64,000 nt of DNA from Neomesorhizobium albiziae. GTDB taxonomy: Bacteria > Pseudomonadota > Alphaproteobacteria > Rhizobiales > Rhizobiaceae. The notes under the pieces are model-generated. The model was not told the DNA's origin. It did not search any database and worked only from the letters and a program-made list of their open reading frames with translations. The position numbers and the translations under genes are program-made. The stretch spans positions 1-64,000 of the forward strand of contig NZ_FOSL01000025.1 of NCBI RefSeq assembly GCF_900114255.1, written 5' to 3'. Every line of letters starts with the position of its first letter. Position 1 is the stretch's first letter. Of this stretch, positions 17,627-26,869 are shown piece by piece.

Positions 17627-18041
17627 TCATCGCCGACAGCAGTCATTCTCCGTTGCAGGCTCAAATCCTGTCCGCGACCAACGACCGATATTCCCACAGC
17701 AAACTGCGTGAGTTTCGGGGGTTTCACCTCGGCAGCTGAAGGGGCGGGGCCCGCGTGTCAGAAGCTGACAGGACCGGTCAGCGGGGGACCGCAGCTCGAA
17801 CAGCGGAACATCGTCCTCGGAGATGCGCAGCAACCGGCCCAGCTTATGCGCGCTAAGTGCTCCGCCCTGGATAAAACGGTGCACCTGACGCTCCGAGACC
17901 TGCCAGCGTGCTGACAGCTGCTTCACGGTGAAGAAGCCGCCCGTCGCGCCGGGCCGGAGCGCGCGATAGAGACGGCGGCTGGACTGACGCCGCGGTTGAC
18001 GACTTGCCTGTGGAATTCGGTTTGCGGCTGAGCTTGATCAT
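17627..18041 (-). pseudogene. Excisionase-like helix-turn-helix protein, frameshifted
   Basis: From an ATG at 18041, with AGGGA eight bases upstream, the frame starts MIKLSRKPNSTGKSS. A one-base slip near 17970 is then needed to reach the conserved part, GFFTVKQLSARWQVSERQVH followed by FIQGGALSAHKLGRLLRISE. That is an excisionase / MerR-like DNA-binding helix like the RdfS directionality factors of Mesorhizobium integrative elements. The downstream frame has no natural stop after the domain and runs through a tRNA-like fragment. A GTG at 17926 could still express the bare domain. No integrase is nearby, so this looks like the remnant end of an integrated element. Confidence 0.5.
17651..17680 (+). 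repeat. tRNA 3'-end fragment, possible attachment site
   Basis: The sequence contains a complete T-arm (stem GCAGG / CCTGT around loop CTCAAAT at 17655-17671) followed by an acceptor-like CCGCGACCA. No D-arm or anticodon arm lies upstream, so this is the 3' part of a tRNA only. tRNA 3' ends are common integration targets, and an excisionase-like gene abuts it, so a leftover att site is likely. Confidence 0.42.
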
Positions 18042-18062
18042 GAGCGGTTCCCTGGCTTTCAC

Positions 18063-18607
18063 TCCCGAAGGCCAAGCTTTCTCGCTCGGAGAGGAAACCG
18101 TTCCGGGTTCTCTCCGTTCAGAGCCAACAAATGTGCTGAGGCCGTTGGATGTGTCTCACATTGCCGAGAATTGACTGTTTCGCCAAGCTCGCAACGCGGT
18201 ACAGATGCAGAGCCACAACCAGTGTCGGCTGGAAGAATTCAGATCAACGTGCAATGCCGCAAAGCATTGCGCTTATTAGCTAATCGGGGCGACTGGGCGA
18301 AAATGCAGGAGTCCGGCGCTGCAAGTATACGCCGGTCTCCCTAGCTCACGCTGCTCGCGGCCGCTGGCATGGCGTACAGATCGCCGCAATGGTCCTGCAC
18401 GGTACTCACGGTGAAACGTCGACACAATTGTCTGGAACCTCGCCCTGTTAGCCTCGGCGCTGTTCGTGATCTGGGGACGCATGCGCGAGCGTGTCATTGG
18501 CGTGCGATAGACAACCGGAACGCCCAGCCGAGCGTCCTGGTGGAAGCGCTTGCGGCATGCCAGGCGTGTTCCGACGATCTTCGCGCGCTGCCGTCGAGGG
18601 CAAGCGA
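18063..18607. other. Intergenic region, no gene
   Basis: About 545 bp without a credible gene on either strand. The only structure I see is a small hairpin at 18251-18270 (GCAATGC, six bases, GCATTGC) without a T-tract, so it is not a convincing terminator. Confidence 0.55.
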
Positions 18608-19027
18608 TCAGCGCTTGTCCGGCTGATTGCTGGTTTTCGAAGGGATGCGGGCGACAACCTTGATCTCGAAATCGAAGCCCGCGAGCCAGTTGACACCCAC
18701 TGCCGTCCAGTTCGGGTAGGGAGGTCCGCCGATCTCTTCAGCTCGCACAGCGAGCACTGTTTCAATCTGCTCGTCCGCGTTGGTGTGGAAAGTGGTGACG
18801 TCGACGACGTCATCGAAGCTGCACCCGCCAGCGGCGAGAACCTCGCGTAGATTGGCGAAGGCCCGCCGAACCTGATCCTCGAACAGAGGCTCGGGCGAGC
18901 CGTCCTCACGGCTCCCGACCTGACCCGATACGAAGAGAAGATCGCCGGACCGAGTGGCTGGCGAATAGCGATGGATGTCGTAGAGCGCGTGCCGATTGGC
19001 CGGGTAGATGGCGTCACGTGTAAGCAT
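18608..19027 (-). CDS. RidA / YjgF-family protein
   Basis: A 139-residue RidA-superfamily protein. The core pattern is visible as GDLLFVSGQVGSREDGSPE, FANLREVLAAGGCSFDDVVDVTTFHTN and YPNWTAVGVNWLAGFDFEIKVVARIP. RidA proteins hydrolyse reactive enamine/imine intermediates made by PLP enzymes; several RidA-like subfamilies lack that activity. The ATG at 19027 follows AAGGAA at a good distance; upstream in-frame codons would add a non-homologous leader. It lies 74 bp downstream of the SDR on the same strand, suggesting an operon under the divergent LysR. Confidence 0.85.
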   Translation of the reverse strand: MLTRDAIYPANRHALYDIHRYSPATRSGDLLFVSGQVGSREDGSPEPLFEDQVRRAFANLREVLAAGGCSFDDVVDVTTFHTNADEQIETVLAVRAEEIGGPPYPNWTAVGVNWLAGFDFEIKVVARIPSKTSNQPDKR

Positions 19028-19101
19028 GTGCTTTTCCTTTTTGTTTTGGCAGCTGGGGTGGAGTTGCACCACGGCGCCGTGCAGCCACGGATCGCTTGCG
19101 G

Positions 19102-19948
19102 TCATAGCCGCGCCAGTTTCTCGTCCGTGAAGTCCGCCGAGACCGCGACGTCCTTCTGTCGGTCGAGCTCGTCGACGCGCCCGCCGAGTGCCTTGCGGAC
19201 GCCGGTGTAAGCCCCGGCGCCGAGCACCAGGCGCTTGGGAAGGGGCCCTTCCCGGTCGGCAAGCACGATCATTGCGTCCGTCATGCGGCTGGGATCGCCC
19301 TTGATTACCCAGGAACCGCGGAGCGCCTCGCGGGTCTGATCGGCGGGTGTTCCTTCATAAGCCGCGAGCGGGATGGTGCGCGCGAGATTGCCACCGAGCC
19401 CGGTCCGCGTCGGTCCCGGTTCTACCAGAGTGAACTCGATCCCGAAGGGAGCAGCCTCCTGCGCCACGGATTCAACGAAGCCCTCGATGCCCCACTTGGT
19501 CGCGTTATAGAGGCTGAAACCTGGATAGGCGATCTGGCCTCCCTCGCTCGACACCTGCAGAATTCGGCCGCCACGCTGGCTGCGCAGATGCGGCAGCACC
19601 GCCTGGATGAGCGTGATCGAGCCTATGAGATTGGTATCGACGATCTCCCGGACCTGCACATCGCTGGCCTCTTCCGCCGCGCCGATGAGGCCATAACCGG
19701 CATTGCTGACAAGGATGTCGATGCGATCGGTCGCAGCAAAGGCTTGGTCGACCGCGGCGCGCACGGAGCTCTGGTCCTTCAGGTCCATTGCGATGATGCA
19801 AAGCTGTTGGGGGAAGCGTTGACGCAGGTCGAGTAGCGCATCTTCGCTGCGGCTGATGCCGATGACACGGTCACCCCTGGTCAGGGCCTTCTGCCACCAG
19901 CCGGCCGAAGCCGGACGACACACCCGTTATGAGCCAGGTCTTTTCCAT
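19102..19948 (-). pseudogene. Short-chain dehydrogenase with N-terminal frameshift
   Basis: From the ATG at 19948, with GGAG upstream, the frame reads MEKTWLITGVSSGFGRLVAE, the expected NAD(P)-binding start of an SDR. It must then shift by one base at about 19889 to continue as ALTRGDRVIG through the NNAG-like NAGYG motif, the catalytic YNATK and the end at 19102. Restored, it would be about 282 residues. The long second frame has only a GTG start and would lack the cofactor loop. Either the gene is broken or the base count at GAAGGCC is a sequencing error. It is divergent from a LysR regulator, a common SDR/LysR arrangement. Confidence 0.7.
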
Positions 19949-20046
19949 TTCTCATATCTCCGAGTTGACCCAGGTAGGAGATAGGGCAATCGCGCTGCGC
20001 GCATTAGCCGTTGAAATCGGCATGACATGATGCAAAATCCCCATCA

Positions 20047-20946
20047 ATGTCCCGCCCGTCGCTCAACGATCTCACCGCCTTCGTGGCCGTTGCCTCGCAC
20101 CGCAGCTTCCGGCGCGCAGCGGAAGAGATCGGTACGGCACCTTCCACATTAAGCCATGCGATGCGTGCGCTCGAGGAACGCATGGGCGTGCGGCTTCTGA
20201 ACCGCACCACACGCAGCGTCTCGCCGACGGAAGCCGGCTTCCGGTTGCTCGGCCGCCTTCAGCCGGCGCTCGCCTCGCTGGATGAGGCGCTCGACAGCGT
20301 CGTGGGGTTCAGGGGCAATGTCGCAGGAACGGTCCGCATCAACGCACCGCGATTGGTGGCCGGGCTTCTCGTGCGCGAGATTCTTCCGCGGATGGCGGAG
20401 CGCTACCCGGACGTAACCGTAGACATCGTCGTCGAGGGGCGGCTCATCGACATCGTGTCCAGCGGGTTCGATGCCGGCGTGCGCCTCCTCGGATCGGTCC
20501 CCAAGGACATGATTGCCGTGCCGTTTACACGCCCGTTGATGTTCATCTGTGTCGCCTCGCCCGCCTATCTCGAGCGCGGCGCACCGGGAACCCCTGAGGA
20601 ATTGCGGCACCACCATTGCATCGGCCACCGCATGCCCAGCGGTAAGCTCTATCGATGGGAGTTCGAACGCGCCGGCCAAGAACTGGTGATAGACGCAAGC
20701 GGCCCCATCGTTCTTGATGACGAGGAACTGATGGTCGAAGCCGCGATAGCGGGTATGGGCATCGCTTACGTGGCGGATTGGGCCGCTGAAACGGCCTTGT
20801 CCGACGGCCGGCTTCGCAAACTCCTAACGGCATGGATGCCCTCTCCGGAAGGGGTTGCGGTCTACTATCCCGGACATCGAGCCGTGCCTCCTGCGCTGCG
20901 GGCTTTTCTCGACGCCGCGAAGGACCTGCGGAAGAAAAAGCCTTAG
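20047..20946 (+). CDS. LysR-family transcription regulator
   Basis: A 299-residue LysR regulator: an N-terminal winged helix-turn-helix (about 1-60, LNDLTAFVAVASHRSFRRAA then SALSHAMRALEERMGVRLLNRTTR-like residues) and a periplasmic-binding-like effector domain (about 90-295). It most resembles the AaeR/DsdC-like subgroup that controls adjacent dehydrogenases. It is transcribed away from the SDR gene with a 98-bp gap, the classical layout in which a LysR protein regulates its divergent neighbour. The inducer is unknown. Confidence 0.9.
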   Translation: MSRPSLNDLTAFVAVASHRSFRRAAEEIGTAPSTLSHAMRALEERMGVRLLNRTTRSVSPTEAGFRLLGRLQPALASLDEALDSVVGFRGNVAGTVRINAPRLVAGLLVREILPRMAERYPDVTVDIVVEGRLIDIVSSGFDAGVRLLGSVPKDMIAVPFTRPLMFICVASPAYLERGAPGTPEELRHHHCIGHRMPSGKLYRWEFERAGQELVIDASGPIVLDDEELMVEAAIAGMGIAYVADWAAETALSDGRLRKLLTAWMPSPEGVAVYYPGHRAVPPALRAFLDAAKDLRKKKP

Positions 20947-21668
20947 CCGGACCAACGAAACAGCAGTCCGAAGCAATTGTAGTTCTGCCGATGAACTGCC
21001 GGTTTTCTTCAAGCTGTCACGTGCTCAGTATGGAATTCTTAGCCGAGACAACTGTCCTCCGGCGGAAAGCCTCCGATCCGAAAAGCGCCACGCTCGCTTT
21101 GGGTCGTGTGCCGAATATCCGCTTCTTGCCGAATGCGGTTCGAAAGCGGATTGGCAGATTTCGGCCCCTGGGCTGTCGGTCAGCAATGCGCGGCATGTCG
21201 GTCATCGAAGCCAGCTTCGACGCTTCCTGAAAGCGGACCATCGCCGACGACCGTGCCGGGTATGGTCGCGCCACAAGCAGACGTTCCCCAGGCTCGGTGG
21301 TCCGCAAATCTGTCGTAGCGCCGTCGCTCGAGTCTTGGTCAGTCGTGCGAAGTTGTTGAAATTGTAGTGAAATCGACCATTGCCCCCAAGGTTCCCTGCG
21401 GAGGCCTGCCCATCCTCTCCAGCTGGTCAAATACGGATGCGACGACGGCAACGACGCCGACGCGAGATAATTTCCGCGCCCTCGTGTTATTTCTAACACA
21501 CCTTCCGGGAAATGCGTAAGCGACTCACTTCGCGTGCCGTTGTAAGGTTGAACGTCCTCCAAGCATTAGTAAACTTCGTACTGGCTTTGCCCCGGCGATT
21601 GAAGCTTTTTCAGAACCGAGGTCGGTAAGGGACTCGATCCATTGCCAGCCTTGAGCGGAGGTCAGGTA
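20947..21668. other. Intergenic region upstream of porin, no gene
   Basis: About 720 bp with no believable gene. Several frames are open but their predicted proteins are low-complexity and lack ribosome sites. The part near 21060-21250 contains words such as GAAAGCGGA and TCCGCTT that look like decayed copies of rhizobial intergenic repeats. The porin promoter should lie in the last 150 bp, but I cannot point to clear boxes. Confidence 0.5.
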
Positions 21669-22925
21669 ATGGACTTCAAAAGCCTTCTTCTCGGCTCGGC
21701 TGCGGCGCTGGTCGCGGTCTCTGCTGCACGCGCTGCGGACGCAGTCGTCATTCCTGAACCGGAGCCGGTCGAATATGTTCGTGTCTGCGACGTATACGGC
21801 ACCGCCTTCTACTACATCCCGGGCACCGAGACCTGCCTGAAGGTCAGCGGCTACGTGCGCTATGACATCGGAGTGGGGGATCTCTTCGGTTTGCAATCGG
21901 CTGATAAGCTGGATCTTGTCGAAGACGGCGTCCTCGACATCAACGACACCTATTTCAAGCGCGCTCGTGCGGCTCTGCGTCTCGACGCCCGTACCGAAAC
22001 CGAACTCGGCACATTGCGCGCCTATACAGAGCTCAAATTCCAGTGGGACACGAACCAGGACTCAGTTGACGTTGTGGATCCAATAGCCGGTGATACCGTG
22101 ACTGTTCCGTTTGTTTCTGCTGGCAATGAGTTTGCGATGGAGGACGTCTACATCGAACTTGGGGGCTTCCGCATTGGCGCGACCGACTCGCTGTTCACTA
22201 GCTTCACCGACTATGCCGGCGCAGTGATCAACGATGACTTTCTGGTGCCATATGGTCCGCTAGACGGCGACATGACTCATCAGATCGCCTACACTTTCAC
22301 CGCCGACAACGGCTTCACCGCCGCTATCGCCATTGAGGAAGGCAACGGCGACCCTGACGCGGTGTTCGGTAGCGACGCCGATGGGGATGGCGTTGTCGAT
22401 ACTGTCACGACAATTGAAGCCGCTTACACGCTCGACGACTACATCCCGCACGTGGTTGCCGGCGTCGGCTATGCCGGTGGCTGGGGCAGCATCAAGGCGG
22501 TCGGTGCCTATGACGCAGTCTGGGAAGAGTGGGCCGCGAAGGTGCGCCTGGACGTGAAAGCGACGCAAACCATCTCCGCCTTCATCATGGCCGGCTACAA
22601 ATCATCGGAGGACTTTAGCATCACCGACCCCGTCACCGGCATCACGACCACGTTCGACGGCCCTAACTACTACGGCAACTGGGGTGGCGAGTGGGCCATC
22701 TGGGGCGGCGGCAGCGTCGAAGTCACCGAAAAGGCGACCTTCAACGTTCAGCTTGCCTATGACGACTTTGAGAACTTCTCGGCTGTCGCCAACGTGGCAT
22801 ACGAGGTTGTTCCCGGCTTCATGATCACGCCCGAAGTTGCCTATGCCGACAACTTCGAGGACAGCGACCTTGACGACTTCGACGGCGAGTTCGGCGGCTA
22901 CCTGCGCTTCCAGCGCAACTTCTGA
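21669..22925 (+). CDS. Outer-membrane porin (Omp2b/RopA-like)
   Basis: A 418-residue porin of the rhizobial-brucella type. It has a signal peptide (MDFKSLLLGSAAALVAVSAARA, cleaved before ADAVV), the family signature RVCDVYGTAFYYIPGTETCL with its paired Cys, alternating beta-barrel strands, and a final aromatic (QRNF). Such porins form 16-strand trimers for small hydrophilic solutes. The ATG at 21669 follows GGAGG and gives a correct signal peptide. The acidic loops (GSDADGDGVVD, DSDLDDFDGEFGG) are prominent. No operon partner is visible. Confidence 0.92.
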   Translation: MDFKSLLLGSAAALVAVSAARAADAVVIPEPEPVEYVRVCDVYGTAFYYIPGTETCLKVSGYVRYDIGVGDLFGLQSADKLDLVEDGVLDINDTYFKRARAALRLDARTETELGTLRAYTELKFQWDTNQDSVDVVDPIAGDTVTVPFVSAGNEFAMEDVYIELGGFRIGATDSLFTSFTDYAGAVINDDFLVPYGPLDGDMTHQIAYTFTADNGFTAAIAIEEGNGDPDAVFGSDADGDGVVDTVTTIEAAYTLDDYIPHVVAGVGYAGGWGSIKAVGAYDAVWEEWAAKVRLDVKATQTISAFIMAGYKSSEDFSITDPVTGITTTFDGPNYYGNWGGEWAIWGGGSVEVTEKATFNVQLAYDDFENFSAVANVAYEVVPGFMITPEVAYADNFEDSDLDDFDGEFGGYLRFQRNF

Positions 22926-23166
22926 CCGGTCGATTTCTCCTGGCGTGTGCGTGTCCTGCGCGGCGGCCAAGGTTAGAATGAGTCGGCCCGTCGGGCCGGT
23001 CGCGCTGATGATCCCTTTCCGCGCCGCGACGCGTGGGCGTATGCCGCCAAGCATATTTCATGATCGTTCTGAACTCGGGTTTCGTTTCGCTGTTCAGCAC
23101 CTTGTGCCGGAGGCTTGCCGCAGAAAATAACAAATGTGAGAAATCTTGCTGAAACGGGCGTTCTGA

Positions 23167-23481
23167 ATGCGCAGCACCGGGGACCGAACACGTTTCGAAC
23201 CCACTACCAAACAGCGGCAGCGGGTCGAGAAGCTGGCCGCTCTGGGCTGGACTCGGGAGGAGATCGCGCTTGAATTCGGGATGTCCAGGCCGACGCTAAG
23301 GAAATATTTCGGCGACGAACTTTTCCGTGGCCGTGCGCAATGCCGGCATACCCTCATTTCCTGCATGTGGAAAGCGCCGCGGGGCGGCCGTGTGAGCGCG
23401 ATACTCTGGCTGGAGGAGCGGACGCGCGAAATCTCCGGCGAAACCGCAACCCTAGCAGCCCGGCAAGGCAGAAAGACCTAG
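23167..23481 (+). CDS. Small helix-turn-helix protein
   Basis: A 104-residue protein with a resolvase-like helix-turn-helix (QRVEKLAALGWTREEIALEF then MSRPTLRKYF). The C-terminal half has no recognised fold. Similar small proteins occur in rhizobial genomes near phage or integrative remnants. The start lacks a good ribosome site, so its expression is uncertain. It ends immediately before a frameshifted ferric-reductase-like remnant, so it may itself be part of decaying DNA. Confidence 0.5.
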   Translation: MRSTGDRTRFEPTTKQRQRVEKLAALGWTREEIALEFGMSRPTLRKYFGDELFRGRAQCRHTLISCMWKAPRGGRVSAILWLEERTREISGETATLAARQGRKT

Positions 23482-24005
23482 GTGGTGCCATTCCTGGCGG
23501 CGTTCCTGGCCTCGCCAACGGCCACGCTGGCGTCGAACAATTTCACCCGTCGGCTGTTGCGCGAACGCCGCTACGCAGGCCTGTCGTTTGCGTTCTCGAT
23601 GCTGGTGCACCTCGCCGCGATCTTCTCCTGCTGAATGCGCAGTTCTGGCCCAGCCGCGATTTCTTACCCAACACGCCGGGCACGATCGGTTACGTGTTCA
23701 TCGCGCTACTTGCGGCGACTTCGTTCAGCATCTTCTCTCGTCACCTGAGCGCGGCCGCGTGGAAGCGCCTGCACACCACTGGCATTTGGGTTATCGCCAT
23801 CATCTTCGCATTGTCGTTCCTGAAACGAGTTCCGACAGTTAGCGCGCTGTACGTCATCCCGCTCTTGATCGTCTGCGTCGCCATTGCCGTTCGCCTGATC
23901 GGCAAGCGCGCTCAAGCCAGGAAGCGCACGCGAGCAGAAATCCGCGGCACCAGCGGCCCCAACAAAAGCGGCATGACACCGGCGAATTCCCGCCTTGCAG
24001 GTTGA
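23482..24005 (+). pseudogene. Ferric-reductase-like membrane protein remnant
   Basis: Frame one, from 23482, encodes TRRLLRERRYAGLSFAFSML then VHLAAIFSC and hits a stop at 23632-23634. A second frame resumes with LLNAQFWPSRDFLPNTPGTI, then GYVFIALLAATSFSIFSRHL and RLHTTGIWVIAIIFALSFLK. Joined, these match the helices of the ferric-reductase-like / MsrQ-type transmembrane family: a short leader, helices with conserved His, and the LHTTGIWVI motif. The N-terminal helix is missing and the frame is broken, so it is a pseudogene. Confidence 0.6.
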
Positions 24006-24006
24006 A

Positions 24007-24068
24007 CGTCCGCTATCGTTCTTCCCTGCATCGCAGCGGACCAACCGATTCCGGCCCATTAGCGGACG
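24007..24068. repeat. Inverted repeat CGTCCGCTA / TAGCGGACG
   Basis: A 9-bp inverted repeat (24007-24015 and 24060-24068) brackets 44 bp between two pseudogenes, with a further AGCGGA inside. It resembles the AGCGGAC-containing intergenic repeats common in rhizobia. Function unknown. Confidence 0.35.
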
Positions 24069-24069
24069 C

Positions 24070-24550
24070 TTAATCTTGGATTCCAGCCTTTCGGAAAGTG
24101 TCGAGAAATCGTTCGAGAGTTTCCTTGTTTCGGTAAGGCAAGAGCCTTTTAAAACGCCCAGACGAAAGTCGGGGCGCATTTCGTACAACCTTGCAACGTG
24201 GTGAGCAGCGCGATCATTCCGACCGCACATCGCATGGCAAGCTCCCAGATAGGCTTCGGTCCAAAACTGTGGATCGTCGATCCGTTCTAAAGCGGCGTCC
24301 TTCGGTGTGCAGGCATCGGGCCTCGAGGTTCCAAGCACATTCGACAGCATCGACAACACTAGCAAACTCGGCCAGGAGTCCATCGCCCATCACCTTGAAC
24401 ACGCGCCCGTGATGGCCTGCTATCTCCGGCTCGAAAAGTTCTTTCCGGCCTGTCCGCAGGCGCTCGAAGGTCCCGGCCTCGTCGCGCTCCATAAGAGCTG
24501 AATAACCGACGACGTCGGCCGCCAGAATTGCCCGCGAGCTTCCGCTTCAT
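24070..24550 (-). pseudogene. Adenylate cyclase / TPR protein remnant with internal deletion
   Basis: From the ATG at 24550 the frame starts MKRKLA and must shift to continue ILAADVVGYSALMERDEAGT then ELFEPEIAGHHGRVFKVMGD, the class III cyclase opening with a metal-binding Asp. After about 75 residues it jumps directly to ALERIDDPQFWTEAYLGACH, which is the last TPR region of cyclase-TPR proteins, and needs another shift to end TLERFLDTFRKAGIQD at 24070. Hundreds of central residues are missing. It is clearly a decayed gene. Confidence 0.7.
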
Positions 24551-24936
24551 AGAAGGGTCCTCAGGACAGGAGCAACCTACTGGAATGCTACACATGTCGA
24601 GAAGCAGCGCAAAGCTAATGCTACCTAACCTAAGACCAGAAACGCAAGCTTCCTAGCCACCACGGTCATTCATCTTGGAAGGCGAGAAGTGGAGCTTCGG
24701 GTCAGACCACGTCGATGCTCACATGGAACCTGATATGCGTTTCTGACAATCCGAGCCTCCAAAGCTGCCAGCCCGCTTTCGGCCAAAGGCTGTCTGTCTG
24801 AAAAGCGCCAATATCGGCCTTTGAGGGGATCGTTGCCATTACCTGAAAGCAGATGATGTGGATGGCTCCCGCTGCCGGCATCTGAGTGCCAAAGTGTGGA
24901 GGCTGTCAAAGCAACCACGAGCCAAGGGAGCCATCC
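24551..24936. ncRNA. Non-coding left end of IS110 element, possible bridge-RNA region
   Basis: This 386-bp stretch has no gene. IS110-group elements carry a non-coding left end that in studied members (such as IS621) is transcribed into a bridge RNA binding target and donor DNA. The sequence has several potential stems, including a 12-bp inverted repeat at 24859-24937. I cannot fix the element boundary or fold the RNA by eye, so this is a location hint only. Confidence 0.3.
24697..24785. repeat. Dispersed ~90-bp repeat, copy 1
   Basis: Closely similar to 30982-31070. Shared words in order include TCGGGTCAGA, TCGATGC, ATGGA, TTTCTGACAATCCGAGCCTC and AGCTGCCAG, then CCGCT and TCGGCC. This copy lies between the cyclase remnant and the IS110 transposase; it may be part of the element's left end or an older intergenic repeat. 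Confidence 0.6.
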
Positions 24937-24937
24937 A
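24859..24937 (+). promoter_or_regulatory. Inverted repeat able to hide the transposase ribosome site
   Basis: TGGATGGCTCCC (24859-24870) and GGGAGCCATCCA (24926-24937) are exact reverse complements 55 bp apart. The right arm contains the transposase Shine-Dalgarno sequence (AAGGGAG) and ends on the A of its ATG. In a read-through transcript the stem would sequester the ribosome site, a known way for insertion sequences to limit transposase made from outside promoters. Confidence 0.55.
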
Positions 24938-25968
24938 TGATGGAGATTAGCACAATCGGCCTAGATCTGGCCAAAAGCGTTTTTCAGCTTCACGGTGTTG
25001 ATACCGCGGGCAATGGCGTGTTCCGCAAGGCGCTGCGGCGCAGGCAGATCCTGCCCTTTTTCGCCGAGCTGTCGCCCTGCCTTGTCGGCATCGAAGCATG
25101 CGGGACATCGCATTACTGGGCGCGTGAGCTGATCAGACTGGGCCATGAGGTGCGGCTGATGCCGCCTGCCTACGTCAAGCCTTATGTGAAGCGCGGCAAG
25201 ACCGATGCGGCTGACGCCGAGGCGATCTGCGAAGCGGTGTCGCGGCCAACGATGCGGTTTGTGCCGGTGAAGTCGGCCGAGCAGCAAGCGGCGCTGGCGC
25301 TGCACCGGACGCGCGATCTACTGGTCAAGCAGCGTACGCAGTTGGTGAACATGATCCGCGGACTGCTCGCCGAGTTCGGGATCGAGATGGCGCGCGGGTT
25401 GCACCACGCGCTTGCGCTTGCCAAGCGGCTTGCTGCCGGCGAGGCACCCGAAGTGCCTCTCTTGGCAGAGCGCATCGTGGCTGGCCTCGCGCGCCAGATT
25501 GGCGATCTGCAGGTCCGGCTGACAGCACTCGAGAAAGAGCTTCTCGCCTGGCATCGCTCAAGCGAATTGTCGCAACGGCTCGCGACGATCCCCGGGGTCG
25601 GCGTCATCTCGGCCACCGCGCTGGCGGCTTCGGTGATCGAACCCGAGCGCTTCCGCTCGGGCCGGCAGTTTGCCGCGTCGTTGGGCCTGACGCCGCTTGC
25701 CAATTGCAGCGGTGGCAAGGAGCGGTTGGGCAAGATCTCGCGCATGGGCGATCGCTATCTGCGCCGGCTGCTGGTGATCGGCATGACCTCGCTCGTGCGG
25801 CGGGCAAAGGCCAAGCCAGACTCGGTCGATCCGCGCCTCGCCGCGATGCTCCAGCGCCGGCCCCCACGCGTCGTAACGGTCGCCGCCGCCAACCGAACCG
25901 CGCGGGTCGCCTGGGCAATCATGACCAAAGGCGGAACCTATCGGACACCGATAATGGTTGCGGCATAG
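24937..25968 (+). mobile_element. IS110-family transposase
   Basis: A 343-residue IS110-type transposase. It has the N-terminal RuvC-like DEDD domain (GLDLAKSVFQLHGVD, GIEACG, KTDAADAEAICEA) and the C-terminal transposase_20 domain with TIPGVGVISATALAASV and the serine region LANCSGGKERLGKISRMGD. The gene is intact. The ATG at 24937 follows AAGGGAG. IS110 elements lack classical terminal inverted repeats and need not duplicate the target, so I cannot set the ends. It is flanked on the left by a cyclase pseudogene, consistent with insertion into decayed DNA. Confidence 0.92.
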
Positions 25969-26496
25969 ACCCAAGCAAAGGAGAACCACTTCACGAGTTT
26001 GCGAGGACGATGCGATGTGATGGCGAACCGGTCAGACCGGGAACAGGGACACCCCGCCAAATGTCAAAGGCGTCATAGCCTGCTAAGCAGAGTGGGACCC
26101 AGTTCGCGGATACCATAGGGGCCAGCGGTCACAATGTCCGACCGCATCAACAGGCCGGACAGAAGACTGCACCCGACCACCCCGCCAGAAATCATCAAAT
26201 TGCCCTTGCAATGCGGGAGCCATCCACAGAAGACGTTTTTGGCGACCATTCTGAAGGTCGAAGTTGCGCCAAAACGCCATGCTTTGAGGGTCGCTTTTGT
26301 GCAGTCGCTCCATACGTCTGCGAAGCGCGGGCCTACACCCACTCGGGAGCGGGCGAGAAAATATACTTATGCAGCCAGGTGCGTGCAGTTAGGTCTAGGT
26401 AGAAAAACGCGTCGGTGTGATTCGAAGGATCCTTCGCCACGCCATCGGTTCGATGAGATTTTCCGGTATCACCAAATCGTGGTGAGGCATCCGAAG
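25969..26496. other. Intergenic region right of IS110, no gene
   Basis: About 530 bp. The first 100 bp probably contain the right end of the insertion sequence. The remainder has only short overlapping frames without ribosome sites or recognisable domains. I see no RNA gene or terminator. Confidence 0.5.
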
Positions 26497-26865
26497 CTAA
26501 GGTGCCGAAAGCTGTGCACGCAAAGCATTTGTGAGCGCTTGGACCAAGGCTCTTCCGCTGTCCATTGCCCGCAACTCGGCGTCTATGGGTAGCCCATCCG
26601 CCCAGATGTTGGATGCATCTCGAAACATGGTTTTTTCCAGTTCGTCGAGCCATGGGCCGTCGGTGCAGCCATGGACAACGGCTAATTCCTCCAAGGCCGC
26701 GCGGAGACTGGCCTGCAGGGCCATTGCCATGGCCATCAGTTCGGCTGTTTGGCCGGATCGAAGCCGGATGTTGACGGGCGGGCGGATTGCCCTCAGGCGA
26801 TCAAGAGATTCCTGGCGGGCATCGGGCGACGTTTGCACCGTGCGGGGTGTCGGTTTTCGTGTCAC
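26497..26865 (-). CDS. Hypothetical protein
   Basis: A 122-residue soluble, mostly helical protein of unknown function. It starts at a GTG with GGAG seven bases upstream. The middle (RLRSGQTAELMAMAMALQAS, then LRAALEELA) looks amphipathic. No domain is recognised. A possible secreted protein ends just before it on the same strand, its stop codon following the GGAG, so the two could be co-expressed. No membrane segment or signal peptide is visible. Confidence 0.55.
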   Translation of the reverse strand: MTRKPTPRTVQTSPDARQESLDRLRAIRPPVNIRLRSGQTAELMAMAMALQASLRAALEELAVVHGCTDGPWLDELEKTMFRDASNIWADGLPIDAELRAMDSGRALVQALTNALRAQLSAP

Positions 26866-26869
26866 TGTC

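Noticed and set aside
18251-18270. Hairpin GCAATGC / GCATTGC as a terminator
   Set aside because: No T-tract follows and no gene ends nearby, so it cannot be supported as a terminator.
22960-23010. GGCCC / GGGCC hairpin after the porin as a terminator
   Set aside because: The stem is only five pairs with a three-base loop and there is no T run.
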